Origin: Alphaproteobacteria bacterium
GTDB lineage: Bacteria > Pseudomonadota > Alphaproteobacteria > JANSWW01
DNA: 64,000 nt
Direction of reading: 5' to 3'
NCBI GenBank assembly: GCA_024743275.1
Contig: JANSWW010000010.1
Span: 1 to 64,000 of the forward strand
The first letter of the stretch is position 1, and the number at the start of each line of letters is the position of its first letter. The notes under the pieces were generated by a model that was given only the letters and a program-made list of their open reading frames with translations, was not told the DNA's origin and searched no databases. The position numbers and the translations under genes are program-made. Shown here piece after piece: positions 53,344-60,563 of the stretch.

Positions 53344-53361
53344 CGCTGCTTTTTGGCAGCG
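53344..53361. promoter_or_regulatory. Inverted repeat before HTH-PAS gene B
   Basis: CGCTGC and GCAGCG arms with a TTTTTG spacer, ending ten bases before the GTG start. Could be an autoregulatory operator or a hairpin over the ribosome site. Confidence 0.4.
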
Positions 53362-53371
53362 GTATCTAAAC

Positions 53372-54079
53372 GTGAAAATAAAGCCCAAAACTCAATATTT
53401 AGTCACGGATAGTATCGTCCGCAGCACCCACGAATGGGCGACCGTCCTTCACGCCGTGAAGGAAAAACTGGGAGGGTCGGTGCGTGCCGTTGCGAGAGCG
53501 GCCGAGGTCAGCGAGCGGGCGGTCCGCGCTTCCCTGTCCGGCACGGCGAAACCCGCGACGAACAGACGGATAGAAATCACGCTGCGGCATAAGGGTCTGA
53601 TCCCGGAAGATCGGCGGTCCGGCGTGACGGAAGCCTATCTCGACTGGCCCTTGCCCGTTGCCGAAGCGCTCCGGGAGTCGCGCCTGATCCGCGCCTGTTG
53701 GGCCGAATGGCGCGCGCGCAACGGCCTCTGGCCGGTCGACGACGATAGCTGGGATGTGACCTGGAGCGCCGGCCTCGATCATCGCGGCACGGTCATCGCG
53801 GAGGGTCCGGACGGTTTTTTCCTCCGCCATACGGGGCGCGCCTTGTGGCGACGCGCCGATAAAACGGAGAGGCTGGGCCGCGACAATGCCCTCCTGGGGG
53901 CGAGCGGCCTCGACCGCTATCGCCTCTGCCTGGAAACCGATTGCCCCGTCTGCGTCTACGCGGTCTTCTCCATGCAAGACGACTTCAAACCCTTCCGCGG
54001 ACCCATCCTGAATCTGCCCTGGCGCCTGCCCTCGGGCGGGCGGATCGTCACGGCGGTCAGTCAGCGGATCGCGATCTGA
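53372..54079 (+). CDS. HTH plus PAS-like regulator, copy B
   Basis: About 235 residues. The helix-turn-helix is SVRAVARAAEVSERAVRASL (about residues 36-55). Residues about 100-235 have the PAS_5 layout: CWAEWRARNGLWPVDDDSW, FFLRHTGRALW, RYRLCLETDCPVCVYAV and LNLPWRLPSGGRIVTAVSQR. The central domain has three Cys within LCLETDCPVC, which could bind metal or sense redox state; copy A keeps only the first. The GTG at 53372 lacks a clear ribosome site. Divergent from RHH gene B. Confidence 0.72.
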   Translation: MKIKPKTQYLVTDSIVRSTHEWATVLHAVKEKLGGSVRAVARAAEVSERAVRASLSGTAKPATNRRIEITLRHKGLIPEDRRSGVTEAYLDWPLPVAEALRESRLIRACWAEWRARNGLWPVDDDSWDVTWSAGLDHRGTVIAEGPDGFFLRHTGRALWRRADKTERLGRDNALLGASGLDRYRLCLETDCPVCVYAVFSMQDDFKPFRGPILNLPWRLPSGGRIVTAVSQRIAI

Positions 54080-54115
54080 CCGCCCTTTCCCATGAGGTTT
54101 CCCCGTCCGGCCCCC

Positions 54116-54143
54116 GCCCTTAGAACTTCGCCCTTAGAACTTC
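54116..54143. repeat. 14-base tandem duplication over an SDR stop codon
   Basis: CGCCCTTAGAACTT occurs twice in a row (54116 and 54130). On the minus strand the gene ends AKF-stop and the duplicated unit then repeats the last codons and the stop. Confidence 0.85.
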
Positions 54144-54931
54144 GCCGTGATACCGCCATCGACCACCAGCTCGGTGCCGGTGATATAGCGGGCCTCGTCG
54201 GAAGCCAGGAACAGCGAGGCGTAGGCCACGTCCCAGGCATCGCCCATCCGGCCCATCGGGCATTGGGCGTTGCGGACCTCCTTCATCTGCTCGACATCGC
54301 CCTCGGAGCCATAGGCGGCGGTCAGGCCCTGGGTGACCATCGGCGTGTCCAGCAGGCCGGGCAGGATGGTGTTCGCCCGGATGCCGTCCTTGGCGTATTG
54401 CAAAGCGACCGACCGGGTGAACGGGATCACCGCGCCCTTGGTGGTCGAGTAGGAGATATAGGGGACTCCGGTCCAGCGGATACCGGCGATGGAGGCGATG
54501 TTGACCACCGCGCCACTGCCCTGGCCGACCATGATCGGCAGGACGTGATGGTGGGTGTGGTAGAGCGAGTTGAGGTTGATGTCGACAACCCGCTTCCAGG
54601 TCGCCTCGTCCAGTTCGGCCGCCCCGCCCTCGGTGACGATTCCGACATTGTTGTGGAGAATGTCGATCCGGCCATAGTGATCCATGCAGCATTGGACCGC
54701 CTCGGCGACGGCCTTGCCGTCGGTCACGTCGGCGGCGAATGCGATGGCCCGGCCACCCTCCTCACGGATCAGGGCGGCGGTTTCCTCGGCGGCGTCCCCG
54801 TTGACATCGAGGCAGAGCACGCTGGCGCCTTCGCGGGCATAGAGCACAGATACCGCCTTGCCGTTGCCCCAGCCGGGTCCGATCGAGCCCGCCCCGGAAA
54901 CGAAGGCCACCTTCCCTTTCACACGATCCAT
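54134..54931 (-). CDS. Short-chain dehydrogenase/reductase (SDR)
   Basis: A 265-residue SDR. The cofactor motif is the variant SGAGSIGPGWGNG (not the usual TGxxxGIG), then LCLDVNGDA, HNNVG, the Ser in VVNIASIAGI and the YSTTK active site, closing with GTELVVDGGITAKF. The longer glycine-rich loop suggests an unusual cofactor pocket. The ATG at 54931 gives MDRVKGKVAFVSG. It stands alone, convergent with HTH-PAS gene B. The substrate is unknown; the long cofactor loop occurs in several uncharacterised SDRs. Confidence 0.9.
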   Translation of the reverse strand: MDRVKGKVAFVSGAGSIGPGWGNGKAVSVLYAREGASVLCLDVNGDAAEETAALIREEGGRAIAFAADVTDGKAVAEAVQCCMDHYGRIDILHNNVGIVTEGGAAELDEATWKRVVDINLNSLYHTHHHVLPIMVGQGSGAVVNIASIAGIRWTGVPYISYSTTKGAVIPFTRSVALQYAKDGIRANTILPGLLDTPMVTQGLTAAYGSEGDVEQMKEVRNAQCPMGRMGDAWDVAYASLFLASDEARYITGTELVVDGGITAKF

Positions 54932-55179
54932 GACGCTTTGATCCTCTTCCCTGTGATCACATCCCTTTTCGGGATCGGCCCTCGTAAATCTCGGACGGGG
55001 GTCCAGGAGCCGGTTCGAGAGCGGAAGTATGCCAGCGATACCCGGCAAAAAGGGAGAGGCAACAGGCCCAATCGCCGCGCAGCAGCCTCATATCAGCGTT
55101 GCGGTATCGGCAAGCACATGCGATATGCAAAAACTAATGGGCACCGAATAACGCCCGAAAACGGGGAGATGAACGACCG

Positions 55180-55380
55180 ATGGACTTTGATTTTATCGAC
55201 ATCATCGAGGGTGTGATCCTGCTCGGGATCTCCATCTCTTTGATTATATTCTCTTTCGGCAAGAAGAAGGTCAGCGGCGGCCGCTGGCCCGAGTCAATCT
55301 TTCTGACCAGCGCCCTGGTCGTGCTGATCGTCGCCACCATGTCGGTGGGCTTCATCCTGACCGTGCGCGGCGTCATCTAG
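55180..55380 (+). CDS. Small two-helix membrane protein
   Basis: A 66-residue hydrophobic protein with two predicted membrane helices (residues about 9-26 and 41-62) and a basic GKKKVSGGRW loop between them. I recognise no family. A GGGGAG site precedes the ATG. Its last 87 bases overlap the 3' end of the convergent phosphotransferase/kinase gene, so one of the two ends may be misplaced; codon content in both frames reads as plausible. Confidence 0.6.
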   Translation: MDFDFIDIIEGVILLGISISLIIFSFGKKKVSGGRWPESIFLTSALVVLIVATMSVGFILTVRGVI

Positions 55381-56913
55381 CACCGCCTCCGGCGACCGGC
55401 CCGCATCGATCCGCCGCCATCTGAAATCGGGCGGATGGAGCCCGGCCGCCATGCGCCGGACCACCGCCTCGCCCGCGTCCGAGACGTCCCCGAGGTGTCG
55501 ATCGCGTCGCCGCGCCTCCGCCCGGGCGACCGCCAGCTCCACATCGATCTCAAGCCAGATGCCCTCGAACGCCCTGTCCCGGCGGAAGGCCACCCGCTCC
55601 AGGCTGCGCTGCTGCCAGGCGGTCGCATGGACCGCATCGGCGATCGCGGCGCTGCCGGCGTCCAGGCAGAGACCGGCGAGCCGCCGCATCTCCCTGAAGG
55701 TCCGATTGGTCCAATCCTTGCCATAGGCCTCCTGGGGCAGGCGGTCCGTCTGTCCCGCCCCGAACAGTTTCTTGCGAACCGCGTCGCTGCGGATCACCAC
55801 CGCCCCGGCCCCACGGCCCCGGCGCGGCGCGAGACCGAAGGCGAGGGTCGACTTGCCCGTCCCGGAAATTCCGCCGACGGCGAGCAGGGTCGGCGGCGCG
55901 TCCCTCAGGAAATCGATGGCCTCGACCACATAGCGCCCGGCCGCCCCCATCGCTTCCACGTCTCCCGTCTCCCGCGCGACCCGGGCGTCGATATAGGCGC
56001 GGATCGTCGCCCGCAGCGCCAAATAGAGCGGCAACAGGCGCAGCCCGCCATAAACCTCCCGTTCCTCCCGCTTGGTCCCGGGGGCCATGGTCAGATAGGC
56101 GGACAGCACCCGGCTCGCGCCCGCCGCGAAGCCACGATGGCGCAGATCCATCAGCAGGAAGGCGAGGTCGTAATAGGGGTCGATCAGGCTCAATCCTTCG
56201 GAGAACTCGATACAGTCGAAGAGCGTCGGAACGCCGTCGATCAGCGCGATGTTCTTGAGATGGAGATCGCCATGGCAGCGCCGATAGACCCCGCCGATCC
56301 GGCGCGCGTCGAACAGGTCGGCGACGGCCTCCACCTCGCGCGCGAACGCGTCCGTCAGGGCCTCGACCAAATGCGGCTCGATCCCCGGCACATCGCCCTT
56401 GGCCTCGAACGCCCGGATCTCCGCGACCACGTCGCCGACCAGACGGTCGAGGGGCTTGCTGCCGCCTACCGATCCCTTGCGCATCCGCGGGGCGTGACGG
56501 TGGTGGCCGGCGACATCGCGGGCCAGCCTCTCCAGGACGCCGGGGGGCAGACTGTCCCGACCGTCCAGCAGGGCGTCGGCGGGAAAGCGCCTCATCCGGA
56601 CGAGCGGTTCGCCGGCGGCATAGGTCGCGTCGTCGGGATCGTCGATCACCCGGCCGTCGTCCGTCACCACCGACCGGCCAAGATAGAGGGCCGGCGCGGT
56701 CACCCGGTTGTAGGCGATTTCCCTTTCGACCAGATCGCGGCGGATCTCCGGCGTGCCGTAGTCGAGAAAGGGCAGGGTGACGGGACGCTTGAGCTTGTAG
56801 ACGACGTCGCCGGCGAAGACGATCCGGTTGGCATGGGTCTGGATCGCCGGCGTCCCGTCCGACAGCGCGTCGAGGGCCGCGCGGGCGGTCTCCCAAGAAG
56901 GCGTTTCCCCCAT
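55294..56913 (-). CDS. Aminoglycoside phosphotransferase-like/P-loop kinase fusion protein
   Basis: A 539-residue two-domain protein. The N-terminal half (about 1-340) is kinase-like, with a catalytic loop RCHGDLHLKNIALID and a metal-site FDCIEFSEGL. The C-terminal half has a Walker A motif GGISGTGKSTLAFGL (about residue 349) and an FGAGQTDRLPQEAYGK segment, as in predicted nucleotide-sugar or gluconate-type kinases (COG2187 plus COG0645 layout). Its substrates are unknown. I chose the ATG at 56913, nine bases after GGGAG. It is followed by the pdxH-side gap and its end overlaps the small membrane gene. Confidence 0.85.
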   Translation of the reverse strand: MGETPSWETARAALDALSDGTPAIQTHANRIVFAGDVVYKLKRPVTLPFLDYGTPEIRRDLVEREIAYNRVTAPALYLGRSVVTDDGRVIDDPDDATYAAGEPLVRMRRFPADALLDGRDSLPPGVLERLARDVAGHHRHAPRMRKGSVGGSKPLDRLVGDVVAEIRAFEAKGDVPGIEPHLVEALTDAFAREVEAVADLFDARRIGGVYRRCHGDLHLKNIALIDGVPTLFDCIEFSEGLSLIDPYYDLAFLLMDLRHRGFAAGASRVLSAYLTMAPGTKREEREVYGGLRLLPLYLALRATIRAYIDARVARETGDVEAMGAAGRYVVEAIDFLRDAPPTLLAVGGISGTGKSTLAFGLAPRRGRGAGAVVIRSDAVRKKLFGAGQTDRLPQEAYGKDWTNRTFREMRRLAGLCLDAGSAAIADAVHATAWQQRSLERVAFRRDRAFEGIWLEIDVELAVARAEARRRDRHLGDVSDAGEAVVRRMAAGLHPPDFRWRRIDAGRSPEAVLDDAAHGQDEAHRHGGDDQHDQGAGQKD

Positions 56914-56956
56914 GCCGCTCGCTCCCATCCCGCCGGCGTCAGCGCCGTTTATCAAA

Positions 56957-57550
56957 TCACGGATAAAGACGGGTGATCGTCCAGCTATCATCGTCCTGGC
57001 GATCATAGACGAAGCGGTCGTGCAACCGGAAGGCGCCATCCCGCCAAAACTCGATCTTACGCGGCGTCACCCGGAAGCCGGACCAATGGGGCGGACGGGG
57101 GATCTCGCCGATGTTGAACTTGGCGGCATAGCTCGCCACCGCCTTTTCCAGCGCGAAACGGCTTTCCAGCGGGCGGGACTGCTTCGACGCCCAGGCACCG
57201 ATCCGGCTCTGCCGGGCGCGCGACGCGTAATAGGCGTCCGCCTCCTCGTCCGGGACCTGAGCCGCCGTTCCCTCGATACGGATCTGGCGCTGCAGGCTCT
57301 TCCAATGAAACAGCAGGGCGACGTTCGGATTGCCGAGGATCTGCTGACCCTTACGGCTTTCGAAGTTGGTGTAGAAGACGAAGCCCTGCGGGTCCCAGCC
57401 CTTCAACAGGACCATCCGCGCCGACGGCCGCCCCTCCGCGTCGACCGAGGCGACGGTGACCGCGTTGGGATCGTTGATCTCCGTCTCATGGGCTTCCTCG
57501 AACCACTCCCCGAACATCGGGAAGGGATCGGCGGGCATCTTGTCGCTCAT
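56957..57550 (-). CDS. pdxH: Pyridoxamine 5'-phosphate oxidase
   Basis: A 197-residue FMN enzyme that makes pyridoxal 5'-phosphate from PNP or PMP. Family motifs are [71 protein letters not shown]-like [17 protein letters not shown] and the PP-site [17 protein letters not shown] ending. I chose the ATG at 57550 ([10 protein letters not shown]); an in-frame ATG 17 codons upstream is possible. It lies 43 bases upstream of the phosphotransferase/kinase gene on the same strand. Confidence 0.96.
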   Translation of the reverse strand: MSDKMPADPFPMFGEWFEEAHETEINDPNAVTVASVDAEGRPSARMVLLKGWDPQGFVFYTNFESRKGQQILGNPNVALLFHWKSLQRQIRIEGTAAQVPDEEADAYYASRARQSRIGAWASKQSRPLESRFALEKAVASYAAKFNIGEIPRPPHWSGFRVTPRKIEFWRDGAFRLHDRFVYDRQDDDSWTITRLYP

Positions 57551-57753
57551 CGCATCCTCATCCTGGTAAGACCGAAACCGGCCTGACGTGGTCCCAGACA
57601 TAAGCCATTGTTCCGTCAAATGCGACGGAGCTGCCCCCAAAATGACGCAGGGCTTCCATACCCTGCCGGAAAGACCGTGGAATTTGCCGGGCGAACAGGT
57701 CATCTTTCCCGTGAAGGGGTGCCCGCACACTGAAAGCCTGAGGAGAAACCGCA

Positions 57754-58245
57754 ATGGTTCAAGCGTTGAGAAATCCCACCCTGATGAAATCCACCGCGCT
57801 GGCCGCCGTCCTGGCGCTCGGCCTCGCCGGCTGTGCCCAGAACGGCGCCAAGGAGAATGTCGGCGGGCTGCTGGGGGCCGCCGCGGGCGGTCTCGCCGGC
57901 TCGAAGATCGGGACCGGGTCCGGGCAACTGGCGGCCGTCGCCATCGGCGCCCTGCTGGGCGGTCTCGCCGGCCAATCCATCGGGCGGCAGATGGACGAGA
58001 ACGACCGTTTCAAGGCGCAGCAGGCGATGTCCTCCGCGACCCAGGCCCCGATCGGCCAGACCATCACCTGGCGCAATCCGGACACGGAGAACAGCGGCAC
58101 CGTGACGGCGGTACGCGAAGGCGATGATTCGCAAGGGCGCTATTGCCGCGAGTTCCAGCAAACGGTGACCATTGGCGGACGTACCGAAGAGGCGTACGGT
58201 GTCGCCTGCCGTCAGCCGGACGGCACCTGGGAAATCCAGAACTGA
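57754..58245 (+). CDS. 17-kDa surface antigen-type outer membrane lipoprotein (glycine zipper)
   Basis: A 163-residue lipoprotein with a lipobox (LALGLAGC, Cys near residue 27). A glycine zipper follows, with [19 protein letters not shown] and [20 protein letters not shown], then [20 protein letters not shown] and a Cys-containing end ([16 protein letters not shown]). The layout matches the Rickettsia 17-kDa antigen family. It probably stabilises the outer membrane. The ATG at 57754 has an AGGAG site; a second at 57784 is possible. It precedes a DnaJ-type gene by 34 bases. Confidence 0.9.
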   Translation: MVQALRNPTLMKSTALAAVLALGLAGCAQNGAKENVGGLLGAAAGGLAGSKIGTGSGQLAAVAIGALLGGLAGQSIGRQMDENDRFKAQQAMSSATQAPIGQTITWRNPDTENSGTVTAVREGDDSQGRYCREFQQTVTIGGRTEEAYGVACRQPDGTWEIQN

Positions 58246-58279
58246 CGGCGACCGTTTCGAACAGGACTTTGAAGAGCCG

Positions 58280-59251
58280 GTGCGTAATCCCTATACCGTT
58301 CTCGGCGTCGATGCCCGGAGCAGCGCCGGCGATATCAAGAGCGCCTTCCGGAAGCTCGCGAAGCAGCACCATCCCGACGCCCATCCGGGCGACAAGGAGG
58401 CGGAGCGGCGCTTTAAGGAGGTGAACACGGCCTACTCGATCCTCTCGGACCCGACCCGGCGCAAGAAGTTCGACCGGGGCGAACTGGATAACGAGGGGAA
58501 CGAGGTCCGCAACGGCCCGCGTCCCGGCCACGGGACCGGGGCGGGTGCACGCACCGGCGGCGGTTGGCACCGGGCCTGGCGGTCCTCCACCTCATCGTCC
58601 TCGGCGAACCGTCGGCGGCAGGAACAGGCGGCCGAGGAGGCGGAGGATATCTTCTCCGAATTCTTCCGGGCGACCGGTGCCGCCGGTGGCCAGGGTGCGG
58701 GCGGGTTCCACGACACCACCCGGGGCGAGGATCTGCAGCACACCATGACCGTGACCTTCGCGGAGGGCATGCTGGGCACCAAGAAGCGTGTCACCTTCCC
58801 GAACGCCCGCACGCTCGACGTCACCATCCCGCCGGGCACCCAGGACGGCCAGACCCTGCGGCTCAAGGGACTCGGGCGACCGGGCAGCCATGGCAGCCCG
58901 CCGGGCGACGCCCTGGTGACGGTATCGCTGATCGCCGACCCGATCCTCAAACTGGAGGAGGGCCGGATCGTCGCGGAGGTGCCGGTGACCCTGAAGGAGG
59001 CGGTGCTGGGCGCGTCCATCGTCGTGCCGACCATCGACGGCAAGGTCTCGGTCAAGGTGCCACCGGGCTCGAATTCCGGCACGACCCTGCGCCTCAAGGG
59101 CAAGGGCTTGCCGCAGGCCGGCGGCAAATCCCGTGGGGATCAGCTCGTCCGACTCACTGTGAAACTGCCGGATCCCCCGGATCAGGAGTTGGTCCATTTC
59201 CTGGAACGCTGGTCGCCGAAGAACTCCGACAAGCCCCGCGAGTGGGACTGA
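58280..59251 (+). CDS. DnaJ-type co-chaperone (CbpA-like)
   Basis: A 323-residue J-domain protein. The J domain (residues 1-65) begins VRNPYTVLGVDARSS and has the HPD in KQHHPDAHPGDKEAERRF, followed by a Gly/Arg-rich linker (residues about 75-130) and the two DnaJ C-terminal beta-domains: KKRVTFPNARTLDVTIPPGT, QTLRLKGLGRPG and KVPPGSNSGTTLRLKGKGLP. There is no zinc-finger domain, as in CbpA. The GTG at 58280 fits family starts. It delivers clients to DnaK. Its stop codon abuts the end of the convergent EamA gene. Confidence 0.92.
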   Translation: MRNPYTVLGVDARSSAGDIKSAFRKLAKQHHPDAHPGDKEAERRFKEVNTAYSILSDPTRRKKFDRGELDNEGNEVRNGPRPGHGTGAGARTGGGWHRAWRSSTSSSSANRRRQEQAAEEAEDIFSEFFRATGAAGGQGAGGFHDTTRGEDLQHTMTVTFAEGMLGTKKRVTFPNARTLDVTIPPGTQDGQTLRLKGLGRPGSHGSPPGDALVTVSLIADPILKLEEGRIVAEVPVTLKEAVLGASIVVPTIDGKVSVKVPPGSNSGTTLRLKGKGLPQAGGKSRGDQLVRLTVKLPDPPDQELVHFLERWSPKNSDKPREWD

Positions 59252-60187
59252 TCAAGAGCGCTCCCGCCGCCCCCAATGCGTCCATAAACGGCCGTCGATG
59301 ACGGAAAGACCCAGGCCGATCAGCGCCATGCCGAATAAATGCTTGGGCAGCAGGACCTCGCCGAGGAATCCGATGCCGAGCAGAATGGCGCTGACCGGCA
59401 CCAGGAAGGTCACCAACAGCAGATTGGTCGCCCCGGCCGTCTCGAGGATCCTGAAGTAGAGCACATAGGCGAAGGCCGTGGAGAGCACGGCGACCCCGAT
59501 CAGCGCGCCGATCGTGCCCGCGGACGGCGCCGGCAGGGTCCAGGGCTGATCGACGAGCAGCACCAGGGGGATCATCACCAGACTCGAACCGCAGACCTGC
59601 CCCGTCGCCGTCGCCATAGGCGCCACCCCCAGTTTGCGAAAGCGCCGGCCATAGACCCCGGCGCAGGCATAAGACAGCGCGCCGGCGAGACAGGCGAGCG
59701 GGGCCAGGATCTCCAATTCGAGATTGGCAAGATCACCGCCCCCCATCATCACGGCGACCCCGGCGAAGCCCAGCAGGACGCCCAACAGCCGCCCACGGGT
59801 CATCTTCTCGTCGACGGTCAGGCCATGGGCGACGATCACCGTGAAGAGCGGTGTCGAGGCATTGAGGATCGCCGCCACGCCGGAGGCGAGATGGGACTGC
59901 CCCCAGACGATCAGGCTGAACGGCAGCACGTTGTTGAGCAGCCCCATCATCAAAAAGGCTCCCCAGACCCGCCGATCCGTCGGCATCCGCAGGCCCATCG
60001 CCCGCATCACCATCAGCAGGACCAGGGCGCCGAGAACGACCCGGACCACGACGACCGTGAAAGTCGGCAACCCCCTGACCGCGACGTCGTTGAAAAAGAA
60101 GGATCCACCCCAGACCAGGGAAAGCGCGAGCAGCATGCCCCATTCCTTCAAGGACATGCTGGCGTGAATCGAGGGGGTGGCGGTCAT
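59252..60187 (-). CDS. DMT-superfamily transporter, EamA family
   Basis: A 311-residue inner-membrane protein with about ten helices in two EamA repeats. Motifs are SLVWGGSFFFNDVAVRGLP near the start, GVAAILNASTPLFTVIVAH in repeat one and ATNLLLVTFLVPVSAILLG in repeat two. I chose the ATG at 60187, eight bases after GGAGAG. Divergent from mrpA and unrelated at close range to the EamA gene at 9786. The substrate is unknown. Confidence 0.88.
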   Translation of the reverse strand: MTATPSIHASMSLKEWGMLLALSLVWGGSFFFNDVAVRGLPTFTVVVVRVVLGALVLLMVMRAMGLRMPTDRRVWGAFLMMGLLNNVLPFSLIVWGQSHLASGVAAILNASTPLFTVIVAHGLTVDEKMTRGRLLGVLLGFAGVAVMMGGGDLANLELEILAPLACLAGALSYACAGVYGRRFRKLGVAPMATATGQVCGSSLVMIPLVLLVDQPWTLPAPSAGTIGALIGVAVLSTAFAYVLYFRILETAGATNLLLVTFLVPVSAILLGIGFLGEVLLPKHLFGMALIGLGLSVIDGRLWTHWGRRERS

Positions 60188-60563
60188 GGCGGTCTCTCCG
60201 GCAGACGGTAGGATCATCATGCCAAGGGTGAGCCTATGCCGCTTTCCGGTTCTTGCCGTGCAATTCTTTCGTTGGCGGAGAGGAACGACGATACCGACAG
60301 AAACGAAGGGGCGGCGGGCGATTCGCGATCCTTCCTATCCATTCGTATGTGATTTTCCGCCGATCGATTTCGGTTTGGCTTGCGGACGGGGCGTCCTATC
60401 TCTATGAAAATCGCCCGACCGTGGGGCTGGGTCTTGCCCCTTCCCCGCACGCTCACGGGTCCGCGTTCTCGCGCCGGGCCTCGGGTGGATGTTCACGTCG
60501 TCTGGGTTGGCCACGCTGCGGTCCCGACCGGGATCCGCGGCTTTTTGTTGGGAGTTGAGCCGA
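60188..60563. other. Gene-free leader and divergent promoter region before mrpA
   Basis: 376 bases. No supported gene. It carries the EamA promoter on the minus strand and a long mrp leader on the plus strand, with a GTGGGG/CCCCGCAC stem near 60420-60452 and a terminator-like hairpin at 60518-60546. Confidence 0.5.
60518..60546 (+). terminator. Terminator-like hairpin in the mrpA leader
   Basis: GCGGTCCC (60518-60525) pairs with GGGA-t-CCGC (60530-60538) through a GACC loop with one bulge, followed by GGCTTTTT. It ends 17 bases before the mrpA start, and no plus-strand gene lies upstream for it to terminate. Confidence 0.55.
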
